A stretch of DNA of 64,000 nt from Blautia luti (GTDB taxonomy: Bacteria > Bacillota > Clostridia > Lachnospirales > Lachnospiraceae). Below are positions 1 through 8,352 of this stretch, in pieces. The position numbers were made by a program, and so were the translations under genes. The notes beneath the pieces are model-generated. The model saw nothing but the letters and a program-made list of their open reading frames with translations, made no database searches and was not told the origin of the DNA. The stretch lies in assembly GCF_033096465.1 (NCBI RefSeq), contig NZ_AP028156.1, forward strand, positions 2,932,501 to 2,996,500, written 5' to 3'. Positions within the stretch are counted from its first letter, which is position 1, and each line of letters begins with the position of its first letter.

Positions 1-91
1 GTTCAATATAATCCAGGGTTGTCATGGAGATCATGTTTTCGTACTGATTGGGGACGCACATCTCCACATACTGTACGGAATCTGTGATCAT
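1..91 (-). CDS. Partial hypothetical protein, 5' end only
   Basis: An open minus-strand frame runs off the left edge of the window. From the ATG at 91 it reads MITDSVQYVEMCVPNQYENM and stays open to base 1. I do not recognise the family from 30 residues. A GGAG sequence lies about 17 bases upstream of this ATG, which is too far for a normal ribosome site, so the true start is uncertain. The frame is also open upstream of the ATG into the terminator hairpin at 121-165. The gene is separated from the kinase gene at 305-1705 by that terminator and probably belongs to another unit. Confidence 0.35.
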   Translation of the reverse strand, partial: MITDSVQYVEMCVPNQYENMISMTTLDYIE

Positions 92-120
92 TATATCGAA
101 AATTTGTTCTCCTTGCAACC

Positions 121-165
121 TAAAACAACAGAGGGCGGATAAGCTTACGCCTTTCCGCCCTCTGT
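121..165 (-). terminator. Rho-independent terminator after the 305-1705 kinase
   Basis: An 11-bp perfect stem (ACAGAGGGCGG at 128-138 paired with CCGCCCTCTGT at 155-165) is followed on the minus strand by TGTTTTA. It lies downstream of the kinase gene and the micro-ORF at 212-250 and would end the sugar uptake operon. Confidence 0.75.
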
Positions 166-211
166 CTTTACTTAAAGGAATTCATCATAATAATTAGATC
201 ACATTGAATAA

Positions 212-250
212 TTAGTACAGTTTAGCCATTTCTTTTGTGTTTACTAACAT
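212..250 (-). pseudogene. 12-codon ORF with a strong ribosome site; possible aldolase gene remnant
   Basis: Directly after the kinase gene there is a GGGAGG (260-265) nine bases before an ATG at 250. The frame encodes MLVNTKEMAKLY and then stops (TAA). The first eight residues match the way class II fructose/tagatose-bisphosphate aldolases usually begin (compare MPLVTSEEM of the aldolase at 16859). Inference: an internal deletion left only the start of an aldolase gene, directly followed by the operon terminator. A real micropeptide or chance similarity is also possible. Confidence 0.4.
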
Positions 251-304
251 AGTCTAAAACCTCCCAGTTAATGTTTATTGCTGTTTATTACTTATGAAAC
301 TTTA

Positions 305-1705
305 TTATTTGTAAATCTTAATTCCAAAGGACTCGTGGATGGTTGTACGGGCCTCTTCGATGGTCTTAAATTCTTCTGCTTTCAGCATTTGTGCGGTAAT
401 GTTACCGATCGCAGTTGCTTCGCCAGGACCTGCATGGATTTCTTTCTTGGTTGCCTTTGCAGTCAGCTCATTGAGGTATCCTGCATTGGAACCTCCACCT
501 ACGATGTGGATACGGCTGTAAGTTCTGCCTGTCATCTCTTCCAGTTCTTTCGCAGTCTTTGCATAGCATTCTGCAAGGCTGGTATAGATCACTGTTGCGA
601 TCTCTCCCAGTGTTTCCGGAACCTGCTGTCCTGTTCTGCGGCAGTAATCTTTTACTTCCTCTGTCATATTGTCAGGGGAAAGGAAACATTCATCATTGGC
701 ATCTACTCTTGACGGGAAATCCTTCGCTTCCTCTGCCATCTCGCAGATCTGTGCGAAACTGTACGCGTCATTGAATTCATGACGTACAGACTGGATCATC
801 CACAATCCCATGATGTTCTTCAGATAGCGAAAACGTCCTGCATAACCGCCTTCATTTGTGAAGTTCATCTCACAGCTCTTCTCAGAGCAGTCTGCTTCTT
901 TTCTCTCAATTCCCATCAGTGACCATGTACCGGAACTGATATAGATAAAATCGTCGTCATTTGCAGGAACTGCCAGTACAGCAGAGCCTGTATCATGTGT
1001 AGCAGGTGCTACCACTTCCAGATCAAAGCCTACTTCCGCTTTAATCTCTTCTGTCAGATGTCCGATGCTTGTACCAGGCATGATCAGTTTCTGGAATATC
1101 TTCTTCGGATATCCAAGCATATCAATCAGTTCATAATCCCAGTCCTTAGTAGTCGGGCATACAAGCTGTCCTGTAGTTGCTTCCGTATATTCACAGGTTT
1201 TTTCCCCTGTAAGCAGGAAATGGAAGTAATCCGGTACATGGAGAAGTGTTTCTGCCTGTTCCAGATATTCCGGATGTTTCTTCTTCACTGCCATCAGCTG
1301 ATAAACGGTGTTAAAAATTGCTTTCTGGATACCGGTTCTCGCATAGAGATCTTTCAGAGAAATAATCTTATAAACTTCTTCATCCATGCCATCTGTACGA
1401 TGATCACGATATCCAACTGTATTTCCAAGAACCTGATCATTCTTATCCAGAAGTACGAAGTCTACGCCCCAGGTATCTACGCCCATGCTTACCGGGATCT
1501 TACCGATCTCTTTGCATTTCTTCAGACCGTTTACAACCTCTTTGAAAAGGCGGTCAAATTCCCAGCAAAGCTCTCCGTCCTTCTTTACCATTCCGTTTTC
1601 GAAACGGTAAATCTCTTCCAGAACCATTTTTCCGTTTTCCATATGTCCAAGAATGTGGCGTCCGCTGGATGCTCCGATATCTACTGCCAAATAATATGCT
1701 GCCAT
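305..1705 (-). CDS. rhaB: Rhamnulokinase-family sugar kinase (probable L-fuculose/L-rhamnulose kinase)
   Basis: A 466-residue FGGY-type kinase of the RhaB family, which phosphorylates deoxyketohexoses on C1 with ATP. The N-terminal phosphate-binding segment reads AVDIGASSGR (about residues 7-16), the substrate lobe contains GVDTWGVDFVLLD (about 75-87), and the C-terminal lobe has the adenosine motif HIVGGGSNAGYLN. Length fits the family. A GAGGAGG precedes the ATG at 1705. No rhamnose isomerase is present in the window but fucI is (22136), so in this pathway it probably makes L-fuculose-1-phosphate for the microcompartment aldolase at 37537. It is the last full gene of the ABC importer block. 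Substrate choice between fuculose and rhamnulose cannot be decided from sequence. Confidence 0.85.
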   Translation of the reverse strand: MAAYYLAVDIGASSGRHILGHMENGKMVLEEIYRFENGMVKKDGELCWEFDRLFKEVVNGLKKCKEIGKIPVSMGVDTWGVDFVLLDKNDQVLGNTVGYRDHRTDGMDEEVYKIISLKDLYARTGIQKAIFNTVYQLMAVKKKHPEYLEQAETLLHVPDYFHFLLTGEKTCEYTEATTGQLVCPTTKDWDYELIDMLGYPKKIFQKLIMPGTSIGHLTEEIKAEVGFDLEVVAPATHDTGSAVLAVPANDDDFIYISSGTWSLMGIERKEADCSEKSCEMNFTNEGGYAGRFRYLKNIMGLWMIQSVRHEFNDAYSFAQICEMAEEAKDFPSRVDANDECFLSPDNMTEEVKDYCRRTGQQVPETLGEIATVIYTSLAECYAKTAKELEEMTGRTYSRIHIVGGGSNAGYLNELTAKATKKEIHAGPGEATAIGNITAQMLKAEEFKTIEEARTTIHESFGIKIYK

Positions 1706-1839
1706 TGTAAATCCTCCTCAATATATGAATTTTAATTACGCTCTTCATATCTGATGCCTTTATTTTACCCCACAGAGTTCTTTCGGGTAAGAACCTTGTT
1801 TGTCCAAAAAAGGTCCTTATTTGCAAAATCTGGTGGTCA

Positions 1840-2226
1840 TCATGATTTCTGAGCCTGCTCTTTTTCTTCTCGTTCTTTTTTTACTTTCTCTCTCTGTTTC
1901 GTAAGATCATAGTAATCATCTGTTAGAAAACCGTGTCTGCGCATGGCATCAAATACCTGTTTCTGGGCAGGCGTCATTTTCATTCCAATAGAATTATTAT
2001 AATCAGTCAGGACACAGCCGGTCTTCTCGATCAGCCAGAACAGAGGGGAATCATCCTCCGGGATCATTTTCCAGATCTCATCTTCTGTCTCAGGAAACAG
2101 TGCCATAAGACCATGAAGGTGTCCTTTGGTGATTCTGTGATAATCCCCGTCCGGAAGGATCAGTCCGTCAGAGAAATTCTCATCCTTATATTTCATTTCT
2201 TCCAGTAATTCTTCTGTCACTTTCAT
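1840..2226 (-). CDS. Hypothetical protein, 128 aa
   Basis: A soluble, charged protein with no signal peptide or membrane segment and a Lys/Glu-rich C-terminal tail (about residues 108-128). I do not recognise the family. The ATG at 2226 follows GGGAGA at a normal distance, so the gene is probably real. It lies between the binding protein gene (whose terminator at 2312-2351 separates them) and the rhamnulokinase-family gene, in the same direction. Nothing in the sequence indicates a function in sugar use. Confidence 0.7.
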   Translation of the reverse strand: MKVTEELLEEMKYKDENFSDGLILPDGDYHRITKGHLHGLMALFPETEDEIWKMIPEDDSPLFWLIEKTGCVLTDYNNSIGMKMTPAQKQVFDAMRRHGFLTDDYYDLTKQREKVKKEREEKEQAQKS

Positions 2227-2311
2227 TGTCTATCTCTCCCATATTGTCTTTTTTATTACTCCTAATTATACGTATCTGACAGGCACTGTGCAAGTTCAGT
2301 AATTACTTTGT

Positions 2312-2351
2312 GAAAAATTAACGCCGCACCACCCATATGGCAGTGCGGCGT
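2312..2351 (-). terminator. Terminator after the binding protein gene
   Basis: A 9-bp stem (ACGCCGCAC at 2321-2329 with GTGCGGCGT at 2343-2351) is followed on the minus strand by TAATTTTTCA. It sits just below the stop of the binding protein gene at 2390. Transcription of 1840-2226 and the kinase would need read-through or another promoter. Confidence 0.75.
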
Positions 2352-2389
2352 CTTTTTAATTAGTACTCAATTATGAATTTCCGTATGGA

Positions 2390-3505
2390 TTAGTCATAAA
2401 GGTTCGGAGCGATCTCTTCGTCGTCCATGTTTGTAGAATCATACCAGTAACCATCTGTAGGAACATCTTCAAGTTCCTGTCCGTTAGCTGCTGCTGTCAG
2501 AGCGTAGATTGCATAGTAGCCCATCATCAGAGGAGACTGTGTAACAGCACCTAAGAATGTTCCGTCCTGAACTGCTGCTTTGATGATAGAACCAGCATCA
2601 AAACCAACACCAACAACATCACCGTTAGCCGGGTCAGATCCAAGAACATTCAGGTTAGCGTTAGCTGCAAGAACACCTTCTGCTGCTGTCTGGTTGGAAC
2701 CAAAGATAGCGATGCAGTTTTCCTGAGAAAGGATTGCCTGAGCCTCTGTTGAGCAAAGCTCTACAGTTGTCTGTGCCGGAACAGCTACCTGGATAACAAC
2801 GTCTGCGTCTGCTTCTTCTGCATCTGCACCTTTAGCTGCGTTTACATAGAACTCATTACCTTTAACTGCAACTGTTTTTCCGTCAGCCTGAAGCAGTTCG
2901 ATCATTTTGTCAATAAATCCGCCGCCACGCTGCTGGATATTCTGAGCTGTAGCATCCTGGTTAACTTCACCGATGATAACCTGTCCTTCTGCATTAGCTA
3001 CAACATCTTTAATCGCATTGTACATGTTTTCAGCAGCTACAGAACCAGCCTGTGTGTTATCTGTACAAACTTCACAAACTACAGATCCTTCCGGAGCATC
3101 AGCAACACCTGTATCGAATGTTACTACCGGGATTCCTTTGTCTGCGCACTCCTGAAGTGCATCGAGAACAGAAGATGTATCGCATGCAGCAAGTCCTAAA
3201 CCAGCCGGATTAGAAGCGATTGCTGTGTTGATCATATTAACCTGGTCAGCGATATCAGATTCACTGTTTGGTCCCTGTGCTTTATAAGTAACACCAAGTT
3301 CATCAGCAGCTTTCTTCATACCTTCCTGAGCTGCATCCCAGTATGTAGACTGGAAAGATTTAACCATCATCGGGAAATCATAAGCTTCATTAGCTTTCAG
3401 ATCTTTGAACTGTTCCGGCATATCAGCTGCCATAACGCTTGATGCGGACATTCCTGCTACCATTGCTGCACACATAACTAATGCGATCACTTTTTTTGCT
3501 TTCAT
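2390..3505 (-). CDS. Sugar ABC transporter substrate-binding protein
   Basis: A 371-residue periplasmic-binding-protein-like (ribose/galactose type, Peripla_BP_4-like) solute receptor. The N-terminus is a typical signal peptide (Lys-rich start, hydrophobic core, likely cut near VMA-AD at about residue 27). No lipobox cysteine follows the core, which is unusual for a Gram-positive receptor. The mature part alternates alpha/beta segments such as NPAGLGLAACDTSSVLDAL and GIPVVTFDTGVAD. AAAAGGAGG precedes the ATG. It is the last ABC gene of a permease-ATPase-permease-receptor block. The ligand is inferred, weakly, to be a deoxyhexose such as fucose or rhamnose because of the neighbouring kinase. 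Confidence 0.88.
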   Translation of the reverse strand: MKAKKVIALVMCAAMVAGMSASSVMAADMPEQFKDLKANEAYDFPMMVKSFQSTYWDAAQEGMKKAADELGVTYKAQGPNSESDIADQVNMINTAIASNPAGLGLAACDTSSVLDALQECADKGIPVVTFDTGVADAPEGSVVCEVCTDNTQAGSVAAENMYNAIKDVVANAEGQVIIGEVNQDATAQNIQQRGGGFIDKMIELLQADGKTVAVKGNEFYVNAAKGADAEEADADVVIQVAVPAQTTVELCSTEAQAILSQENCIAIFGSNQTAAEGVLAANANLNVLGSDPANGDVVGVGFDAGSIIKAAVQDGTFLGAVTQSPLMMGYYAIYALTAAANGQELEDVPTDGYWYDSTNMDDEEIAPNLYD

Positions 3506-3688
3506 TTAAAACTTCCTCCTTTTAAATATACATTAATATAGTTTTTTTTTATAATGATACCCCGGAAGCTTCCTCTTTTTTCGTTCCTGGCCTTCCCCAA
3601 AATTGCCTTTGACAATACTGTCACTGAACATCCCTGGAAGCCTTCCGTTGTTTCATATCCATAAGAATTTTTTAATATAAATACTGTA

Positions 3689-4669
3689 TTATTTTGTTGC
3701 TGCTTTCTTTTCTTTCATGATATCGATCAGGACTGCGACGATCAGAACCACACCTGTGATGATCTGCTGCCAGTTTGCCTGAAGTCCTACATATGGAAGA
3801 CCTGTCTTCAAAAGCATGATAACGAAAATACCTGCTAATGTACCAACTACTGATCCATAACCGCCGGTCGCTGCCACACCACCTACGAATACACCGCCGA
3901 TGGCATCCATCTCAAGACCTGCGCCTGTACCAGGCTGTACAGTTGGTGTAACTGCTGCATATGCAATAGCTGCAAGACCTGTGAACAGTCCGCACACTAC
4001 ATATACCATAACATGATAGAATTTAACATTGATTCCGGAAAGAGCTGCTGCTTCTTTATTGGAACCGATCGCGATGGTGTAACGTCCGAATTTCGTATGG
4101 TTCAGTACATATTCCATCACGAGAACCAGAATGATCATCCACAGGAAACCGATTGGATAACGGGAAGCACTTCTTCCTGTTCCGATCGTCAGTTTGAAAA
4201 TTGAATGAAACCATCCACCATCCTGTGTAAGTCCCGGCCAAGGTGTGGCACTGCACAGGGAACCTGCGCCTCGGGTGATCATACAGGTACAAAGGGTTGC
4301 TAAGAACGGTGGCAGATTCATGATACCGATCAGTACACCGTTCGCTGCGCCTACAACTACTCCAAGTACAATACAGATCAGCATTGCAAGTGCAACCGGG
4401 AGGTTATTATTTCTTACCAGAGATCCTGCGATCAGTGCGTAACATACCATACCAGTTCCGATTGACAGGTCTACACCGCCTGTGATAAGCGGGAATGTAA
4501 CACCGATTGCCATCAGGAGATCATAATATGAGAAATCCAACATACTCAGGATTGTGGTATACTGTCTGAACTCTTTACTCTTAAAGGAGAAGATTGCAAA
4601 CAGTACAATAATAACCAGTAATACAATAAATCTCTGATCACTTAAAATACTTTTTTTCTTCTTAGTCAT
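3689..4669 (-). CDS. Sugar ABC transporter permease (RbsC type)
   Basis: A 326-residue BPD_transp_2-family inner-membrane permease with about eight to ten hydrophobic segments. The family signature region (AIGSNKEAAALSGINVKFYHVMVY, in part around residues 200-223) is the cytoplasmic loop that contacts the ATPase. AAGGAGG precedes the ATG at 4669 and the spacing to the ATPase stop (4681) is only 11 bases, showing translational coupling. It would pair with the second permease at 6213 to form a heterodimeric channel. Confidence 0.9.
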   Translation of the reverse strand: MTKKKKSILSDQRFIVLLVIIVLFAIFSFKSKEFRQYTTILSMLDFSYYDLLMAIGVTFPLITGGVDLSIGTGMVCYALIAGSLVRNNNLPVALAMLICIVLGVVVGAANGVLIGIMNLPPFLATLCTCMITRGAGSLCSATPWPGLTQDGGWFHSIFKLTIGTGRSASRYPIGFLWMIILVLVMEYVLNHTKFGRYTIAIGSNKEAAALSGINVKFYHVMVYVVCGLFTGLAAIAYAAVTPTVQPGTGAGLEMDAIGGVFVGGVAATGGYGSVVGTLAGIFVIMLLKTGLPYVGLQANWQQIITGVVLIVAVLIDIMKEKKAATK

Positions 4670-4680
4670 GACTTTCCTCC

Positions 4681-6192
4681 TTAATCGATATTCCGCGTAG
4701 CCTTATTCATGATGTGTTCCTGAGTAGCCTCTGAAATATCAATATCTCCTGTTACTCTTCCTTCACACATTACGATAATACGGTCACTCATTCGGAGAAC
4801 TTCTGTCATTTCAGAAGAGATCATGATAATAGATTTACCTTCTGCAGCCAGTCTGTTCATTAACTTGTAAATTTCATTCTTGGCACCAACGTCGATACCT
4901 CTGGTCGGCTCATCGAAAATAAGGATTTCACTGTCTCGTGTCAGCCATTTTGCGATAACGACCTTCTGCTGGTTACCACCGGAAAGATTGACTACCAACT
5001 GTTCGCAGCTTGGAGTCTTGGTTGCCAGTTCCCTGACATATTTCTCTGAAACTTCTTTTTCTTTTGACTTATTAATAAAGATACCTCTGGTAAATTCTTC
5101 CATGGTTGCCAGCGTAGTATTCTCTGTTACAGATTTCTGTACAACACAACCATATCTTCTTCTGTCTTCTGACAGATAACCAATACCATATTTAACCGCA
5201 TCCTGAGGGCTGTTGATAGTTACCTCGCGAAGCTGTCCGTCTTTTCCCCTTATGGATATCTTTCCGCTCTGTTTCGGGTCAGCACCAAACAGTGCTCTTG
5301 CTGTCTCAGTACGTCCGGCTCCCATCAGTCCTGAGAAACCAAGGATCTCGCCTTTACGAAGTTCAAAGCTTACATCCTGAACCATTTTTCCTGCGTTCAG
5401 ATGTTCAACTTTAAGAACAACCGGTGCATCCGGTGCAACCATGCTGTGTTCCTTCGGATCTTCATAAATAACACGTCCAACCATCATGTTGATGATATCT
5501 TCTTTTGAACTTTCTGCTGTGATCAGTGTTCCTACATAACCACCGTCTCGCATGACGGTTACTCTGTCAGTGATCACCTTAATCTCATCCATACGGTGAG
5601 AAATATAAACGATTCCAAGACCTTTCTTACGGAGATCACGGATGATCTCGAATAAATCTGCTATTTCTTTCTCAGTCAGGGCTGCGGAAGGTTCATCGAA
5701 GATGATAACTTCTGCCTTATGGGAAATTGCTTTCGCGATCTCACACATCTGCTGTTTTCCGACTGTAAGATTGTTCATCTTTTCTCTTGGATCAATTTCA
5801 ATGTTCAAATCCTGGAAAAGCTTTTTAGAATCTTCGATCATTTTCTTATCATCGATGCGGAAACCTTTCTTTGGTTCACGTCCGATGAAAATATTCTGAG
5901 CTACGGTAAGATCACCTACCATGTTCAGCTCCTGATGCACGATTACAACACCTGCATCCTGTGCTTCTTTTGTGTTATGAAATTCAGTTTCCTGTCCTTT
6001 ATAGGTAATGGAACCTGAATCTTTCTGATAAATACCGGTAAGAACCTTCATCAATGTAGACTTTCCGGCACCGTTTTCTCCCATAAGAGCATGTACTTCG
6101 CCGCGTTTTACTTCGAAATTAACGTGATCCAGAGCATGAACTCCAGGAAAGGACTTATCAATGTCCTTCATAGTTAAAATAACTTCACCCAT
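4681..6192 (-). CDS. Sugar ABC transporter ATPase (RbsA type, duplicated domain)
   Basis: A 503-residue double-domain ATPase that powers uptake through the two flanking permeases. Domain 1 has Walker A GENGAGKS (about residues 38-45), a degenerate signature LTVGKQQM and Walker B VIIFDEPSAA. Domain 2 has the altered Walker A GLMGAGRTE (near 290), the canonical signature LSGGNQQK and Walker B ILIFDEPTRGID. One intact and one degenerate Walker A is normal for RbsA/MglA proteins. GGGAGG lies upstream of the ATG. The gene is flanked tightly by permeases on both sides. Confidence 0.92.
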   Translation of the reverse strand: MGEVILTMKDIDKSFPGVHALDHVNFEVKRGEVHALMGENGAGKSTLMKVLTGIYQKDSGSITYKGQETEFHNTKEAQDAGVVIVHQELNMVGDLTVAQNIFIGREPKKGFRIDDKKMIEDSKKLFQDLNIEIDPREKMNNLTVGKQQMCEIAKAISHKAEVIIFDEPSAALTEKEIADLFEIIRDLRKKGLGIVYISHRMDEIKVITDRVTVMRDGGYVGTLITAESSKEDIINMMVGRVIYEDPKEHSMVAPDAPVVLKVEHLNAGKMVQDVSFELRKGEILGFSGLMGAGRTETARALFGADPKQSGKISIRGKDGQLREVTINSPQDAVKYGIGYLSEDRRRYGCVVQKSVTENTTLATMEEFTRGIFINKSKEKEVSEKYVRELATKTPSCEQLVVNLSGGNQQKVVIAKWLTRDSEILIFDEPTRGIDVGAKNEIYKLMNRLAAEGKSIIMISSEMTEVLRMSDRIIVMCEGRVTGDIDISEATQEHIMNKATRNID

Positions 6193-6212
6193 TGTTACAT
6201 CCTCCCTTCCGA

Positions 6213-7190
6213 TCAGTTCTTTCTACGTCTTGCTGAAACATCGACATAAACTGCTACGATTACAATGAGTCCTGTGATGATCATCTGCTGTCCTTTGCCA
6301 AGGCCGAATGCCATGATACCCTGCTGAAGAAGAGAAATGATAAACACACCGATCACTGTACCACCGATGGAAGCAAGTCCGCCAACCATGGAAGTACCAC
6401 CCATTACACAACCTGCAATTGCTTCATTGTTATACTGATCGCCGTATCCAGGCTGAACCGTTGTATAAGCACCTACGAAGAACAGTGCTCCGATTCCAAC
6501 TAAGACACCGCAGATCACATATGCAAGCATCTGCCATTTTCTTGTATTAACACCGCTGAGTCTTACTGCTTCGCTGTTAGAACCAAGGCAAAGGATATAA
6601 CGTCCCGGTTTGGTGTTATAAAGAATGATTCCGCAGATCACTGCAGCAATGAGGAAGATCACAAGTCCTACCGGGAATCCATTGTAGGAAATGATATTTC
6701 TGAACCAGCCGTTTACAGGATCACTGCTCTGCGGCCAGCTTACTGACTGAGTTTTGGTAAATACGGATGCAATACCTTTGGCAATGTTCATGGATGCCAT
6801 GGAAATGATAAATGCCGGTACTGACATATATGACACCATAAATCCGTTAAAGATACCAAATGCAAGTCCGATCAGTACACAGATCACCATGGCAGCCACA
6901 CATGGTACATGATAAGAATTCATGCAGTAACCTGAGATCAGTGCACAACAGAACATTACAGGTCCGATGGAGAAATCGATTCCTCCAGTGGCAATTACAA
7001 ATGTTACTCCAAGTGACAGAAAGCCCAAGAAATATACATAGTTCAAAGTAGATTTAATACTGTCGCTCACCGGGAACTTGCTTCCCAGAACTACTTTAAA
7101 AACCACGAACATCAGAATCAGAATACAGACAAGCAGGATTCTGTTCAGGCCGAGCTTTTTCACGATTGGATTTTGTTTCAACTTTTCCAA
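6213..7190 (-). CDS. Sugar ABC transporter permease (RbsC type), second copy
   Basis: A 325-residue BPD_transp_2 permease, about the same length as its partner at 3689. I place the start at the TTG at 7190: it follows AAGGAGG with a 9-base spacer and gives MEKLKQNPIVKKLGLN. The longer frame up to 7334 would translate the terminator hairpin at 7282-7331 and the promoter at 7238-7266, so its first 48 residues are artefactual. The conserved loop LGSNSEAVRLSGVNTRKW is present. It is the first gene of the importer operon, with its own promoter. Confidence 0.9.
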   Translation of the reverse strand: MEKLKQNPIVKKLGLNRILLVCILILMFVVFKVVLGSKFPVSDSIKSTLNYVYFLGFLSLGVTFVIATGGIDFSIGPVMFCCALISGYCMNSYHVPCVAAMVICVLIGLAFGIFNGFMVSYMSVPAFIISMASMNIAKGIASVFTKTQSVSWPQSSDPVNGWFRNIISYNGFPVGLVIFLIAAVICGIILYNTKPGRYILCLGSNSEAVRLSGVNTRKWQMLAYVICGVLVGIGALFFVGAYTTVQPGYGDQYNNEAIAGCVMGGTSMVGGLASIGGTVIGVFIISLLQQGIMAFGLGKGQQMIITGLIVIVAVYVDVSARRRKN

Positions 7191-7237
7191 GTTTTTCACC
7201 CTCCTTACGTTTTTTCGTATTTCTCTTTGTTTTCTAT

Positions 7238-7266
7238 ATCTTACCTTACCTGCCGGATAATTGTAA
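7238..7266 (-). promoter_or_regulatory. Promoter of the ABC importer operon
   Basis: On the minus strand TTACAA (7261-7266) and TAAGAT (7238-7243) are spaced by 17 bases, about 40 bases upstream of the permease ribosome site. It lies just below the terminator of the regulatory operon, so the importer can be switched separately. Confidence 0.6.
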
Positions 7267-7281
7267 TGAAATATCTTCCAA

Positions 7282-7331
7282 AAAAAGGTTAAATATTTCC
7301 GGTCTTTCCTTCGGAAATATTTAACCTTTTT
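7282..7331 (-). terminator. Strong terminator between regulatory genes and importer
   Basis: A 20-bp perfect stem (7282-7301 paired with 7312-7331) with a 10-base loop, then a run of seven T on the minus strand. It would end the regulator-kinase-sensor operon. Confidence 0.85.
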
Positions 7332-7374
7332 CATAATTTCAGTACTGTATTGTGTTGTTGGTTCAACGCTTCAG

Positions 7375-8352
7375 TCAGTTAAACGGAAAGATCAGCCGTT
7401 CAATATCGCTGTCGTACATGTTCTCCGGAGTGACCAGCTCACAGCCGGAATCTATATTTTTCTCCACTGCATCCCCATTGTACATATGAATGGTTTCTTC
7501 TACTGCCATATAGCCCATACGAAAAGCCTTCTGAACGATGATCCCTTTGTAGACTCCCATTTCCATCAGGTTAATCGCCTCCTGGGAACAGTCAACGCCT
7601 ACCACTGCAATCTGATCTTTGGCCTGTGCATCACAGACTGCCCGGCCTACGCCAACTGCGGAATACTCGTTCATTCCTGCGATCAGCTCCAGATCCGGAT
7701 ATTTTTCCATCAGCTCATTGGTCAGCTCATAGGATTTCTCATAGAGAGAATTACAGTAAACCACATCCACGATATTATCTGCATAATCTCCCAGCCCTTC
7801 GCGAAATCCCTGTTCACGTTCCACTGCAGTGGAAACGCCCTTTACATGGCTGACAATGGCGATTTTTGAGTCCTTATTTAACAGTGTTCTGGCATATTTC
7901 CCCAGCATCCTGCCTGCTTCCACATTATCTGTAGCAACTGTCAGATCCTGAATTTCTTCTTCTGTATAGGAATCAATATATGTAATACGGATTCCCTGAT
8001 CCTTCGCTTCTTTTAACAGCTCATCCGATGCGCTCATACTGGAAGGTGAAAACAGAATGGCATCCGGTTTCTTCTCAATGGCTTCCCTGAGAAGCTGATT
8101 CTGTTCTTCTATATCCTCTTCTTTAGCCGGTGCCATGATCTCAAGTTCAGAATTATATTCTTCTGCTGCCATCTGACATCCCGATATCAGTTCTGTCCAG
8201 AAATCATTGGCATCATCTTTGATCTTCGGAATATATATCATGGAACATTCCTGTGTCTGGGTAGCTTCCGGCGTCAGCAGACCGGTAAATATCACCAGCA
8301 GGGCAGCCATAAGAACAGCAATGATGATAATTTCTTTTTTATGACTTTTCAT
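7375..8352 (-). CDS. Membrane-tethered sugar-binding protein, probable sensor partner of the histidine kinase
   Basis: A 325-residue binding protein of the ribose/galactose-receptor type. One hydrophobic segment (about residues 8-27) precedes the fold and there is no lipobox, so it is probably anchored by an uncleaved helix. Its start overlaps the end of the kinase gene by 14 bases and GGAGG precedes the ATG. It is not next to a permease but to the kinase, separated from the importer by a terminator. By analogy with other three-component sugar sensors it probably presents the bound sugar to the kinase. That role is inferred. Confidence 0.75.
   Translation of the reverse strand: MKSHKKEIIIIAVLMAALLVIFTGLLTPEATQTQECSMIYIPKIKDDANDFWTELISGCQMAAEEYNSELEIMAPAKEEDIEEQNQLLREAIEKKPDAILFSPSSMSASDELLKEAKDQGIRITYIDSYTEEEIQDLTVATDNVEAGRMLGKYARTLLNKDSKIAIVSHVKGVSTAVEREQGFREGLGDYADNIVDVVYCNSLYEKSYELTNELMEKYPDLELIAGMNEYSAVGVGRAVCDAQAKDQIAVVGVDCSQEAINLMEMGVYKGIIVQKAFRMGYMAVEETIHMYNGDAVEKNIDSGCELVTPENMYDSDIERLIFPFN

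Noticed and set aside
7191..7334. N-terminal extension of the permease at 6213
   Set aside because: It would translate the terminator hairpin and promoter; the TTG at 7190 has a good ribosome site and gives the family length.
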